A DNA stretch of 43,101 nucleotides from an uncultured Prevotellaceae bacterium (GTDB lineage: Bacteria; Bacteroidota; Bacteroidia; Bacteroidales; Bacteroidaceae): the NCBI GenBank assembly GCA_946415705.1, contig CAMKTN010000019.1:1-43101 (forward strand). Direction: 5' to 3'. The position numbers were made by a program, and so were the translations under genes. A model generated the notes under the pieces. That model had not been told where the DNA came from. It worked only from the letters and a program-made list of their open reading frames with translations, and did not search any database. Of the stretch, positions 31,876-41,732 are shown piece by piece (the stretch's first letter is position 1; every line of letters starts with the position of its first letter).

Positions 31876-34800
31876 TTACTTCACGGTGACCTTGATGCCA
31901 TCGATGATGTAGAGGCCCTTGCCGAAGCGCTTCAGATCCTTGAGGGTCACATTGCGACCCACGAGGCGACCGTCGATGGTGTAGAGCTCGCCACGCTTGG
32001 TGGTCTGTGTGAGCACACTTGCTACAGCGTCATCCACGGGCTGGTCGCCAATGGTGAAGGTGACATTCAGACCAGGATTCAGCAACTCCTCGTCAGCCAC
32101 ATACGTGCCGTTGGCAACGACAGCGTTGGTGATGAACTGTTCTGTGATGTAGAACTGGTTGCGTGCGTAGTCACCTGCATGTCCTGATTGCTGGATGTCA
32201 ATCAGGTTACCGCCAGTGACGATATAACCCTTACCAACCTCCAGTCTGGAGAAGGTGCCCTTCATGAAGCCGGTCTCCACAGGAGCAGCTACGAAGGTGC
32301 TGCCATGCTTGAAGGTCATGGGCTCGGGATCGTACTCGGGATCGTAATCTGCTGGCTCGTCGAGGATGTAGAAGACGGGATAGCCGGCGGGGTTGGGAAC
32401 GGCCAGCGGTGAGAGGGTGATGTTCACGTCGTCATCCTTAATCTCGAGAGCGGTGACGATGTAGAACTTACCGTCGTTGTCGTCGGCATCGATATCCATG
32501 TCAACGGGATAGCAGTAGCTGTAGATCTCGCCCGGACGCACGTTCATCTTGAAGAGGCTACCGTCGTAGTCCTCTGCCACATCCTCCATCGTCTGGATAT
32601 AGAGTCCACTACGGCTGCCGGCGGCACTCTCGCCGTAGGTGACAACCACGTTGTTGGCACGCTGGAAGTGGAGGTTGTTCTGATTAGCACCGTTGGTGAG
32701 GTTCTTGGCGGCAATGATATTCTGACCATAGCCGATAGCGCTGACATTGAAGAGGGACGGTGTGATATCGAGGCTGACAGGGTTGGTGGCACGCAGGTAC
32801 AGGCCGGTAGCCTTGTTCTGGATGACGTATGCCGAGTCGCCGACATTCACGAAGCGGAAGAGTGAGCACTCAGGATCCTTGATGTCGCCTTCGGCATCGA
32901 AGAAGATTTGTGCACCACGGAGGATGTCGTCATCCTCACCGTAGGGAACCACCTTGTTCAGGGTGACTTCCTGCTCTTTCGAAGTAGAAGGATCTTCTTC
33001 TGTGGGCTCATGAGCCACCTCGATGTTAATCTTCTCGGCTTCGTACTTCGCTACCGTGACGAACTTATCCCAGAGGGCTTCATTCGTGACATAGGCATTC
33101 TCATGAATATCCTCTACGGTCGTGGCCTCGTTGGTCTTGATGTCCCATTCGTGGGCCTCGAAGGTCTCCTTGCTGCCGAAGTGGATGCGATACCACTTGC
33201 CTTCCTCAATCTTGTTGGCGGAGGAGAGAATATCACCGGCCTGAGCGTTCAGATCCTCAATATATTTCTCCGTCTGTGCGGGCGTGTAGTCTCCGGACTG
33301 GTCGTAAGCCTTGGCATTGGCCACGGTCGTGGCAAGGGCACCAGCGTCGGTGTCGGGACCCCATTCACCAGGATTGGTACCCACGACGATGCCTGCCGTT
33401 GAAGCCTCGGCGGTCTTGATGGCAGCACGCAACTCAGTCGGATCTGAGAACTTCTCCATAAAGGCATCGTAGGCGGCCTTCAGGGCGTTGAACTGCTCGT
33501 CCGTCATGTCTGCAGCCTCCACCTCGATCTGGTCGAAGAGCACCTTCTCCAGGTTGGTGGCCAACTCGCCCATCACCTTGTACTGCGAATTTTCAGCAAT
33601 CTCAATAGTAGCGGGATTCAGCTGGAATTCGCTGACATGACCATAGCCACGGTTATTGGTAGTGGCATCAATGTAGAAGCGGAGGTACTGGTAACCCTTC
33701 GTGTCGAACGGTGCAGAGGTCTTGGTCTCCGTGTTGTTGCCAAAAGGCGTATAGAGGTCGGCCAGTTTATGCCATTCGCCCGGGGTCTTCACGTCGTTTG
33801 TGGTCTTGCCATAAGCGTCGTCACCTTCTTGGGCTGCGTCAATTTCGTCCTGGGTGTAATAGACGTCAGGAGTCGTTGAGCCATAGACGCTCCACTGGGT
33901 GATGTGGTCATTTGATGATGGACGACGGGATATCGTCATGGCCACCAGTGAGTGAGTAGCTTCTTTCAGCGCAACATCCAAGTAATGGGTATGGTTGGGG
34001 ACGGATCCGTTATGCCAGTTGGAATGCCAGAATGTTCCCAAATCACCATCCAACAGGTTGTCAAGGCTACCCTCCGACGGGTCTGACCACGGTGAGCTGA
34101 ATTGACTGTTCTCAGTAATGAGCAGCGTCTCGTCATCCACCGTCACATTGGGATTGTCCTTGGCAATTTCGAGGTTGGTCTTACTGGTTTCTACCATCTT
34201 GGCATACTCCCTTTCCTTCTTCTGGCGCTCCTTTACACTAGCGTAGGCATTGATAATCTCTTGGGCCTCATCATTGGGCACAAGCTCAACGACCCATTCC
34301 GTGGCAGCCATCGTGGTGCCGGAGAACGTCGGATACCAAGTGGTCAGGTTACCACCGGCGTTAGCACCGTTACCATGTCCGCCCTGATGGATGTATGAGT
34401 TGCCATCTTTTGCTTTATCGACATAACGGATATCCACATAGTAATCTTCGCCAATCATCGCTACTTCTTCAAAGACGAAGCGATATTCGCTTTCTTCGCT
34501 TAAGGTAGCAGGGTTGTTGTTGAAGCGGGCGTCTGTGGATACACTGACGATATCCCAGGAACCGTCTTCGCCCTTGGTCAGCTGCCATAGTGCATGACAG
34601 TTATCAGCCAAATCGTCAAGCGTGCCCCATTTACCGTTGATGGTCGTGCCTGCAGTGGGTTCTACATACATGTACTTCAGCTTGCCGTCGTTGTATTTCA
34701 TACCCGTGCGGAAGCGATAGTAGCCATCAATGATGACAAACTTAATCTGAGAATCCATCACAGCCTGATAAGCAGCTTTTAGGGCGTCGCGCAGCACCAC

Positions 34801-35589
34801 AAGGTCGTCGGCTGTTCCTTGGTAGCCTGGATCGCCAGCGGCTACGCAGGCAGAATAGGCGGTATTGAAGTTAGCCACTTCCTCAGCACCATAGTCGCCT
34901 ACTTCTGTACCTGCGTGGAAGGGCGTGGTGCCCTCCTCTGCATATTCACGATACTGTTCGAGCAATTCCCAGATGTCATCCATGATTACATCAAAAGGAT
35001 CACGCGGTGTCAGCGTTACGGTGAAGTTGTAGGTGTAGGCAAAGATGGGGTTGCCACCTTCTTCCAACTGTCCTACGCTCAGTGCCACATATTCTTTATA
35101 AACATCAAAGTCCATGGTGAAATGAGCGGGGGTGTCAGCATCGGGACTCGTCACGGCTGTGGTTGCGTCCTCATCACCCCAGATGCGCACGCCGTTCATA
35201 GCATAGGAGGGATGTTTGCCGGGAATAAAATCAAGGGTCACATTTGAGACATAGTAGCCACGGCCAGGATAGATGCGGTAGTCCTCGAATTGTGTGGCAC
35301 CACCTCTGGAGGAATAGAGACCGAGGTTATTATTGTCATAGAGATACATGTTGTTCGGATGGGCACCATTGTTGCTCCAGGACTGGATACGCACACCTGG
35401 AGTTGTGGCTACTTCGGTGTTGGAATAACCCGAGGTGGTGAATTCGCTACCATACGCGGGGCTGCTGGAAGCTGTCCATGTACCAGTCCTCTTGCTGATC
35501 TCCAGTGTGATGGGATCGTCCTGAGCCATCAGCTGTGTTACGCCGCCAAAGGCGAGTAACAGGGACAAGATTAAGTAGATTTTCTTCAT
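31876..35589 (-). CDS. Secreted discoidin (F5/8 type C) domain protein, paralogue 1
   Basis: 1237 residues with signal peptide MKKIYLILSLLLAFGGVTQL plus MAQ. A discoidin-like domain starts near residue 493 (SQFSSPWSDPSEGSLDNLL, then GDLGTFWHSNWHNG). Helical FIVAR-like spacers (QFNALKAAYDAFMEKFSD) follow, then beta-rich modules and the tail GELYTIDGRLVGR... LYIIDGIKVTVK, which resembles type IX secretion cargo. The adjacent upstream gene is a paralogue with the same order. No catalytic motif recognised; a carbohydrate- or glycoprotein-binding surface role is inferred. The leader has a perfect 14-bp palindrome at 35637-35650. Confidence 0.85.
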   Translation of the reverse strand: MKKIYLILSLLLAFGGVTQLMAQDDPITLEISKRTGTWTASSSPAYGSEFTTSGYSNTEVATTPGVRIQSWSNNGAHPNNMYLYDNNNLGLYSSRGGATQFEDYRIYPGRGYYVSNVTLDFIPGKHPSYAMNGVRIWGDEDATTAVTSPDADTPAHFTMDFDVYKEYVALSVGQLEEGGNPIFAYTYNFTVTLTPRDPFDVIMDDIWELLEQYREYAEEGTTPFHAGTEVGDYGAEEVANFNTAYSACVAAGDPGYQGTADDLVVLRDALKAAYQAVMDSQIKFVIIDGYYRFRTGMKYNDGKLKYMYVEPTAGTTINGKWGTLDDLADNCHALWQLTKGEDGSWDIVSVSTDARFNNNPATLSEESEYRFVFEEVAMIGEDYYVDIRYVDKAKDGNSYIHQGGHGNGANAGGNLTTWYPTFSGTTMAATEWVVELVPNDEAQEIINAYASVKERQKKEREYAKMVETSKTNLEIAKDNPNVTVDDETLLITENSQFSSPWSDPSEGSLDNLLDGDLGTFWHSNWHNGSVPNHTHYLDVALKEATHSLVAMTISRRPSSNDHITQWSVYGSTTPDVYYTQDEIDAAQEGDDAYGKTTNDVKTPGEWHKLADLYTPFGNNTETKTSAPFDTKGYQYLRFYIDATTNNRGYGHVSEFQLNPATIEIAENSQYKVMGELATNLEKVLFDQIEVEAADMTDEQFNALKAAYDAFMEKFSDPTELRAAIKTAEASTAGIVVGTNPGEWGPDTDAGALATTVANAKAYDQSGDYTPAQTEKYIEDLNAQAGDILSSANKIEEGKWYRIHFGSKETFEAHEWDIKTNEATTVEDIHENAYVTNEALWDKFVTVAKYEAEKINIEVAHEPTEEDPSTSKEQEVTLNKVVPYGEDDDILRGAQIFFDAEGDIKDPECSLFRFVNVGDSAYVIQNKATGLYLRATNPVSLDITPSLFNVSAIGYGQNIIAAKNLTNGANQNNLHFQRANNVVVTYGESAAGSRSGLYIQTMEDVAEDYDGSLFKMNVRPGEIYSYCYPVDMDIDADDNDGKFYIVTALEIKDDDVNITLSPLAVPNPAGYPVFYILDEPADYDPEYDPEPMTFKHGSTFVAAPVETGFMKGTFSRLEVGKGYIVTGGNLIDIQQSGHAGDYARNQFYITEQFITNAVVANGTYVADEELLNPGLNVTFTIGDQPVDDAVASVLTQTTKRGELYTIDGRLVGRNVTLKDLKRFGKGLYIIDGIKVTVK

Positions 35590-35636
35590 AATAATAAATA
35601 ATAAAGTTAGTAATGATTTTGATGATCGCGTTCGTT

Positions 35637-35682
35637 GTGCTCATGAGCACGCAGTTGGTTATGTTAGTAAGCTCACTTGAGC
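35637..35682. promoter_or_regulatory. Two dyads in the leader of discoidin paralogue 1
   Basis: Perfect palindrome GTGCTCATGAGCAC (35637-35650) and a second dyad GCTCACTTGAGC (35671-35682), 48-93 bp upstream of the ATG. Possible operator sites. Confidence 0.5.
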
Positions 35683-35800
35683 ATTCTTTGCATGGTCGAG
35701 CGTCCAAATGTAGGCCTTTTCCTTCATCCGTCTCTTACACCTTCCCTTCATTCTTCGTGCCTTTAAGCTTTTTTAACCACCAATGGTGTAAATTCGCCAC

Positions 35801-35856
35801 CCATAAATGAAAGAATCATCCGCACAGGCCTGTGCGGATGATTCTTTCATTTATGG
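35801..35856. terminator. 56-bp perfect palindrome, bidirectional terminator candidate
   Basis: 28-bp arms with no loop, centre GCACAGGCCTGTGC, ends CCATAAATG and CATTTATGG. Located 10 bp beyond the stop of discoidin paralogue 2 and upstream of paralogue 1. Confidence 0.85.
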
Positions 35857-35866
35857 TGGTGCTTGC

Positions 35867-38800
35867 TTACTTCACGGTCACCTTGGTGCCGTTGAGGATG
35901 TAAACGCCACGACCGAGCGTGCGGAGTGTGTTCAGGTTAGCCTTGCGGCTGATGAGGCGGCCGTCGATGGTGTAGAGTTCACCGGTCTTGGCCACGTTCG
36001 TCAGCGCTGCAGCGATGCCGTCCTCGCCACCATCAATGGTGTAGGTCACCGTAGCGGTCACAGCAAACTGCTCGTCGCCTGCGATGTAAGCGCCGTTGGC
36101 ACCTGTCCATGTGTCTGCGCTCTTGCTGACAATGAACTTGTCGCCTTCAGGAATGATGACGCCTACGCCCACCTTCTTACTATAGTAGCTACCCTTCAGC
36201 AGGCTGGATTCCTGAGCGGGAGTAGCCTCGAACTTGTAGTTGTGGTGGAAGGCCAGCGGTTCGCGATCATCGTCCTCGACGAATTCTTCACCGCCGTTGA
36301 TGAGGATGAACGGGCGACCAGCATTCACGGTGCCCTCGATGGCCACGAGTGTCACCTGCATGTCTTCAATCTTTGATACGCCGTAGATCTTCTTATCTGT
36401 CGTGACCTCAGTAGCGAAGCAGTATGCGCCAATTTCACAAGGTCTCAGACCGATGTTGAAGGTGGTGGGGTTGTAGCCTGCTGCCACATCTTCCACTTCC
36501 TCGATGAGCAGGGCGCTGCGTGTGCCGGGCTCAGACACATTCCAAGTTACGAGCTGGTTACCGGATACCTGAGCGTGGAGATAGCTCTCAGCCTCGCCGA
36601 AGAGATTCTTGGCGGGGATGGCATTCAAGCCGTAGCCGATAGCGCGGACATTGAAGAGTGAGGGATGTACGCTCAGGGTTACACCGCCGGAGGTGCCGGC
36701 AGCCTTCAGGAACATACCTGTCGCGCGGTTCTGCATGGCGAAGGCGGTGTCGCCGACAGCCACGAAGCGGAACTGTGCCATGCCCTCGTCCTCGATGTCT
36801 TCATCATCGTCGAAATAGACGTTGTGACCCAGCATAACGGTGCTTTCGGGCGCGTAGTGTTCTTCGCGGCCGAGTTCATCTAATCCGTACTCTGTGATGG
36901 CCATGTACTTCTCCCACAGATCTTCTGTGGTGACGTTGCCGTCTTTCGAGTAGCCGTTACCTGCAACGAGGTCCCATCCGTGTTCCTCGAACATTTCCTT
37001 GGAGGGGAACTGGATGCGGTACCACTTACCCGGCTGGATGCCGTTGGCAGCCTCTATGAGGGCCTTGGCCTTTGCGCGCAGGTCTGCGATAAAGCCGTTA
37101 CTTGCGGTGGCGGTATATACGCCGGCCACGTCGTAAGCCGTAGCGTCGTCGATGGCAGTCTGGAGAGCTGTAGCCGTGCTGTTGTCAGGCCAGTAGCCGA
37201 TGCCCTCGCCCACAACCACGATGCCGGGCAGGGTCTTGACGGAGTCGATGACAGCGCGCAGCTCTGCGGGATCCACGAATTCGCCCTTGAAAGCTTCGTA
37301 GGCAGCATAGAGGGCATCATAATCTGTGGGAGCCAGGTCGGCATCTTCAATGCTGGCCTGTTCCTCCAGTAGGTTGTCGAGGTCGATAGCCACCTGACCC
37401 ATCTTGGAGTACTGCGAGTTGGGGTTCTCCTGCAGGTAATAGAGTTGGATGTCACCGATATGCCAGAAATGATTGCCCTTAGAGCTATAGGTACTATTTG
37501 CATAGAAGCGAATGTACTTCATCTCTTGGGTGTCTAACGGACCGTTCTCGATGGGTCCTGTTTGTGTAGCAGCCCATGGCGCATCGTAGGTTGCCAAAGC
37601 AGTCCAATCCTCGAAAGCGGCATCGGGATCGTTGCTTCCATAAATGCCCCATTCAGTGACATAGTCGTTGTTATGGGCGGAGCCGTTTTGGGTGCGACGA
37701 ATATACCTAAATGTCACCAATTCATGGGTCGGCTCATTCAGCTCCACCTGTAGGTAGTGCGGATTTGCTTCATCATAAGTCCCATGCCAATCCGAATGCC
37801 AGAAGGTGTCGCCGGTGTTATCGAGGAGCGCATTAAAGTCTTTTCCCTCGCTTGAATCAGAGAATGGTGAGCTGAACTGGCTGGCATCGGTGATGAGCTT
37901 GACGGTCTGCACGTCCTTTGCGGCATCAATAGCTGCGGTGGCCTCGTCTCTCAGTTCCTTGTACTTGGCAACGAGCTCTTCGTGTTCCTTGATGGGGATG
38001 TAGGACTCAATGATAGCGGCAGCATCCTCGTCGGGCACGAGGTCGAAGAACCATTCAGAAGCACCCACTGTGCCACTTCCATAGGATGAGCTCCAACCTA
38101 CAATGTTGCCGTTGACGCCGGCAGCATTGTTGTGTCCACCCTGATGCAGGTAGAGGAAATCGCCTGCTGCCTGAGTAGCTACGCGAATGTTGTAACAGGG
38201 GTTACCGTCCACTTCGCCGGGGATATCAAAGGCCATGAGATTCTCGCTATCTACGGACATCTCAACGGCTGCGCTCTGTGCTACATTGTTGAAGCGTGCA
38301 TCGGTGGCGCAGTTGACGATGTCGTAGGTGCCCTCCTCGGTGACCGTGATCTGCCACAGAGAGGGGCAGTCAGTCGTCAAATCCTCGGGCGTGTTCCAGC
38401 GAGCGTAGATCTTGCCATTCTCCCTGATGGAGTACATGTATTTATCCACTTGCTGTGATTCTTTGATGTCCTCACCGCTCTCGGGGTCTTGACCTACGAC
38501 CACCTCGTTGGTGTATTTCATTGCACCGCGAATGCGGTAGTAACCTGTACCCAGCGGCACGCGTGAGGCCAGAACGGCATCATAAGTGTCTTGCAGGCTC
38601 TTTGTGAGATCCTTCACTTCATCTAAAGTCGGTGTTGACCCTGGTTCGAGCGCATCGTGAACTACTTGCATAACAGCTTGGAAGGCTGCCACAGCTTCAG
38701 CGCTGCATTGGCCAGGGGCTGTGCCCGTATTGAACTCGATACCCGTGAGGCTCATGTACAAGTCTTCGAGGGTAGTCAGGGCCATCTCATACTCGTCCAA

Positions 38801-39427
38801 GTCGCTCCATTCAATCCCAATGAAGTTCCAAGTGCTGTTGCCATCGGCTGCGGTTTTCTTACCAGAATCCCAAGTACAGATGTTTTTATCCACACCATTG
38901 TTGTCGATGAGCTCTTTCAAGTCATAGACATTCATGGCAAAGTGAGCTTGAGGCTCATCCTCAATGCTGTACACATTGAATTCGCCGGCATCAGCCTGGA
39001 AACTGGTGGCCGTCATCGTTTTGCTGTTGCCCGTGCCGTTGGGGGCGGAGAGGAAGCGGCCCGTACCGAACTGAATGTTGTAGCAGCCGTCCTTTTCCTC
39101 TACGGGTACGAAGCGTACAAGATACTGCTTCTTTGCCTCCGCGCTGAGTTGTGCACCGGTAACGTTGGTGATGTTCTTCTTCAAGATGGTTTCACCTTCG
39201 CCGCAGTCGGCCATGATACCGCCGGTGGAGGGGATGGCATCGGTGCTCAGGATTCCATCGCTACCGCCACGGGCCTGATAGACGAAGTACCAGGTGTTGG
39301 CCTCGAAGTTCGCCACAGCGCCACTCATTTGAATGACCTTCTGTGAGAAATCGAAGTCATCTTCTTGTGCGAAAACCGGGGTGAAGAAACCCAACAGCAT
39401 CGCAAATAAAAGGTAGATTTTCTTCAT
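35867..39427 (-). CDS. Secreted discoidin (F5/8 type C) domain protein, paralogue 2
   Basis: 1186 residues with signal peptide MKKIYLLFAMLLGFFTPVFA. The discoidin-like domain starts near residue 515 (SQFSSPFSDSSEGKDFNALL, then TFWHSDWHG), followed by YDALYAAYEAFKGEFVD spacers and the tail GELYTIDGRLISRKANLNTL and GVYILNGTKVTVK. Sequence and order match paralogue 1 closely enough to indicate tandem duplication followed by divergence. It has a terminator-like 56-bp palindrome downstream and a perfect 14-bp palindrome in the leader. Likely type IX secreted and surface exposed; substrate unknown. Confidence 0.85.
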   Translation of the reverse strand: MKKIYLLFAMLLGFFTPVFAQEDDFDFSQKVIQMSGAVANFEANTWYFVYQARGGSDGILSTDAIPSTGGIMADCGEGETILKKNITNVTGAQLSAEAKKQYLVRFVPVEEKDGCYNIQFGTGRFLSAPNGTGNSKTMTATSFQADAGEFNVYSIEDEPQAHFAMNVYDLKELIDNNGVDKNICTWDSGKKTAADGNSTWNFIGIEWSDLDEYEMALTTLEDLYMSLTGIEFNTGTAPGQCSAEAVAAFQAVMQVVHDALEPGSTPTLDEVKDLTKSLQDTYDAVLASRVPLGTGYYRIRGAMKYTNEVVVGQDPESGEDIKESQQVDKYMYSIRENGKIYARWNTPEDLTTDCPSLWQITVTEEGTYDIVNCATDARFNNVAQSAAVEMSVDSENLMAFDIPGEVDGNPCYNIRVATQAAGDFLYLHQGGHNNAAGVNGNIVGWSSSYGSGTVGASEWFFDLVPDEDAAAIIESYIPIKEHEELVAKYKELRDEATAAIDAAKDVQTVKLITDASQFSSPFSDSSEGKDFNALLDNTGDTFWHSDWHGTYDEANPHYLQVELNEPTHELVTFRYIRRTQNGSAHNNDYVTEWGIYGSNDPDAAFEDWTALATYDAPWAATQTGPIENGPLDTQEMKYIRFYANSTYSSKGNHFWHIGDIQLYYLQENPNSQYSKMGQVAIDLDNLLEEQASIEDADLAPTDYDALYAAYEAFKGEFVDPAELRAVIDSVKTLPGIVVVGEGIGYWPDNSTATALQTAIDDATAYDVAGVYTATASNGFIADLRAKAKALIEAANGIQPGKWYRIQFPSKEMFEEHGWDLVAGNGYSKDGNVTTEDLWEKYMAITEYGLDELGREEHYAPESTVMLGHNVYFDDDEDIEDEGMAQFRFVAVGDTAFAMQNRATGMFLKAAGTSGGVTLSVHPSLFNVRAIGYGLNAIPAKNLFGEAESYLHAQVSGNQLVTWNVSEPGTRSALLIEEVEDVAAGYNPTTFNIGLRPCEIGAYCFATEVTTDKKIYGVSKIEDMQVTLVAIEGTVNAGRPFILINGGEEFVEDDDREPLAFHHNYKFEATPAQESSLLKGSYYSKKVGVGVIIPEGDKFIVSKSADTWTGANGAYIAGDEQFAVTATVTYTIDGGEDGIAAALTNVAKTGELYTIDGRLISRKANLNTLRTLGRGVYILNGTKVTVK

Positions 39428-39459
39428 GATTAGTTTGAATTAAGTATAAATGATTTGTT

Positions 39460-39473
39460 GAACTTGCAAGTTC
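39460..39473. promoter_or_regulatory. 14-bp palindrome in the leader of discoidin paralogue 2
   Basis: GAACTTGCAAGTTC, 33-46 bp upstream of the ATG on the minus strand. The paralogue's leader also has a 14-bp palindrome, of different sequence. Confidence 0.5.
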
Positions 39474-39493
39474 ATACTTGTTGCTATTACCAT

Positions 39494-39532
39494 ACAAAAA
39501 TAGGTGCTTCGCGCGAGAGACGAAGCACCTAT
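39494..39532 (-). terminator. Intrinsic terminator of the DUF4954 gene
   Basis: 12-bp stem (ATAGGTGCTTCG at 39500-39511, complement at 39521-39532) followed on the minus strand by TTTTTG. Confidence 0.8.
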
Positions 39533-39587
39533 ATGGGTTTATTTGCTTAAATTTATATTATTTTAACATCAATGGGTGTAGAAAGTG

Positions 39588-41570
39588 TCATTCCAGGGCT
39601 TCCAACATGGCAATTATGCGGTCGCCAAGGGCACTCTTGCGCTCGATGTGGGCTTGCGTCTCCATCACGAAGGGATTGGTCTCAAAATCACCGCGTACCT
39701 GCTCGAAGTCGGCCTCTGCCGTGCGCTGGCTGGCACCGTCGAAACCGAAGCCCGTGCGGGCAGAGAGGGAGAACTCCTTCTTGGCATCGGCATAGAGCAT
39801 GTTGTCGAGGCTGACGACGCTCTCCTTCCAGCGGCGGATGATGTCAATCAAATTCTCGATGGTGATGCGGTCGGGGTAAAGACCGTAGTATTCGAGCATC
39901 TTCTCGTAGGCCCATGTCCATTCGTAGCGGTAGTAGTCCTCGTGCAGCTTGCGCAGGGCCTCGCAGAAGGCTGTGTCGTCGGGCACGCGGTCGGCTTCGA
40001 CATCGTCCAGCAAGGCATTGACGAGCTCCTTGGGTGCGATGAGTCCGGCCAGATCGACCCAGATGCCATGGCCGCCGGTGCGCGTGGGCTTCAGGCCTTC
40101 GAGGACGCTCTCGGCTGTGGAGCAGTCGGTGCGTTCGAGGTGGGAGATGAGTGAGTTGCCAAGGAACTTCTCGATGGCGATGCGATAGAGCTGCTGACCG
40201 CGATGCAGGGAGTGGTTGCTCATCTTGGCGCTCTGGTAAGCATAGACATCGCTGGTGGGGCCGCAGAGCTGTTCCAGCTCTTCGAGGACGTGGAGGCCGC
40301 GGAACATCTTATCAATCGTGTAGGGCGAGAGCAGGTTGAAGTTCACCTGATCCATGCGGCCTTCAGCGTAGCGCTTGTCGCGCTTCGGCCATTTTTGGGC
40401 ATCGCGGACGGTGCCTACGGAGCGGAGGTTGACAGCTGGCGCAATCCAGGTCTCGCCGTTCTTCTCTATCAAGTAGGAGAAGGGCAGGTCGCTGGTGTCC
40501 GAGTGGCTGCTGTGGCGGCCCATCACGAGTGAGAAGGCGCCGATGCGGGCTGGCCACAGGATGTAGGAGTCGCTGGAGGTCTTGGCACCACGCTCCAAAG
40601 CTCCCTGATGGATGGGACCCAGCTTATACATATGGTTGCTCTGGTTGGAGCCGCTGCCAGCGTTCATGAAGGAGAACATACCGGCGATGAGGAGCGTGCT
40701 CTTGTGGTGGGTGACAGTGAAGGGGCCGGCGAAGATGGCGCAGGCCTCGCCGTTTTCTTCCTGACAGTTGCAGAAGAAGAGCGAGTCGCTGGCGGAGTAG
40801 CCATGGCCGAGCATACAGGCCTGACCGACGTAACAGCGCGAGAGCGTGGTGCAGTCCTCAATGCTGGAGCCGTCCTGCACGATGAAATCATCGGCGATGA
40901 CGCCGTAACCCACATGGATGGGGGCTTCCTGGCGGCTGTTGAGGGTGCCGTTCTTGAGGCGGCCGGCACCTTCGACCTTCGCGTACGCGCCCACGTACAT
41001 ATTCTTTATATAGCCGGTATCTACGATGGTGACATGTTCGGCGATGGTGCCGCGTGAACTGGTGCACTCGGCGGTGCGCTGGGCAGCATAGCTCTTGAGC
41101 TTTTCGATGAGCTTGGGGCGATGGCGGTAGAAGGTCTCCAGATAGGCCTCGTGAGCCGTGAGGCGGTCGTGGATGGTTACCTCGCGGCCGCCCGTCTCGT
41201 TCAGCACGGCTACCTCCACGCCGTTGCCGAAGCTTGTGGGGCCGTCGCAGAGGATGATATCGACGTTCTCGATGAAGCAGTCGTGGGCGATATCGTAGTT
41301 GGCGATATAGTTCTTGATGTTTTCAATGCAGCAGTCGTCGCCGATGGTGACGTCGTGCAGCGTGGCGTGGAAGATGCCTGTGTGCTTGTGGATACCGCCG
41401 GGCATATCGAAGCTCTTCGAGAAACGGCCGATGCGGATGTCACCTGAGAAGCGGGTGTGACGGATATATCTCAGACTCTGTTCGTCGGTAATCTGCACGC
41501 GCGACCAATCGTCGGAGCTGCAGGCCTGCGCTTCCAAAAGCGCAATCTCGGTTTTAGTAAGTGTTCGCAT
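39588..41570 (-). CDS. DUF4954 protein with left-handed beta-helix-like region
   Basis: 660 residues from MRTLTKTEIALLEAQ. The central part (about 60-350) has hexapeptide-like rungs (VTIGDDCCIENIKNYIANYD, TIAEHVTIVDTGYIKNMYVG, IADDFIVQDGSSIEDCTTLS), as in nucleotidyltransferase/acyltransferase beta-helices; the C-terminal third is helical. The full pattern fits DUF4954, a Bacteroidota family of unknown function, possibly sugar-nucleotide related. An upstream in-frame ATG at 41621 lies only a few bases after the expected transcription start, so 41570 is preferred. It has its own promoter, divergent from the gene at 41733, and a terminator downstream. No signal peptide: cytoplasmic. Confidence 0.88.
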   Translation of the reverse strand: MRTLTKTEIALLEAQACSSDDWSRVQITDEQSLRYIRHTRFSGDIRIGRFSKSFDMPGGIHKHTGIFHATLHDVTIGDDCCIENIKNYIANYDIAHDCFIENVDIILCDGPTSFGNGVEVAVLNETGGREVTIHDRLTAHEAYLETFYRHRPKLIEKLKSYAAQRTAECTSSRGTIAEHVTIVDTGYIKNMYVGAYAKVEGAGRLKNGTLNSRQEAPIHVGYGVIADDFIVQDGSSIEDCTTLSRCYVGQACMLGHGYSASDSLFFCNCQEENGEACAIFAGPFTVTHHKSTLLIAGMFSFMNAGSGSNQSNHMYKLGPIHQGALERGAKTSSDSYILWPARIGAFSLVMGRHSSHSDTSDLPFSYLIEKNGETWIAPAVNLRSVGTVRDAQKWPKRDKRYAEGRMDQVNFNLLSPYTIDKMFRGLHVLEELEQLCGPTSDVYAYQSAKMSNHSLHRGQQLYRIAIEKFLGNSLISHLERTDCSTAESVLEGLKPTRTGGHGIWVDLAGLIAPKELVNALLDDVEADRVPDDTAFCEALRKLHEDYYRYEWTWAYEKMLEYYGLYPDRITIENLIDIIRRWKESVVSLDNMLYADAKKEFSLSARTGFGFDGASQRTAEADFEQVRGDFETNPFVMETQAHIERKSALGDRIIAMLEALE

Positions 41571-41635
41571 ATCTAAAAGTTTAAGAAGTTTAAGAGTTGA
41601 AGGGGTTATTGGACGATACATCGTTAATTTGGGCG

Positions 41636-41643
41636 CAAAAGTA
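41636..41643 (-). promoter_or_regulatory. Putative DUF4954 promoter -7 box
   Basis: TACTTTTG on the minus strand, 65 bp before the preferred start at 41570. Confidence 0.6.
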
Positions 41644-41662
41644 CAGAAAATCTTGTAAAACG

Positions 41663-41693
41663 ATTGCAGATTGATAATAAAAAGCTACTTTTG
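41663..41693 (+). promoter_or_regulatory. Putative promoter of the 41733 gene
   Basis: ATTG (41663-41666), 19-bp spacer, TACTTTTG (41686-41693); the ATG is 39 bp downstream. Divergent from the DUF4954 promoter. Confidence 0.6.
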
Positions 41694-41732
41694 CAGGCAA
41701 ATTTCCTCAAATAAGGGGATAATAACTGCTAA

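Noticed and set aside
35801..35856. End of an insertion sequence
   Set aside because: The palindrome is complete at one place, no second copy or transposase is present, and its position fits a gene-end hairpin.
41571..41621. DUF4954 start at ATG 41621
   Set aside because: It would be only a few bases downstream of the expected transcription start from the TACTTTTG box; ATG 41570 gives a normal leader.
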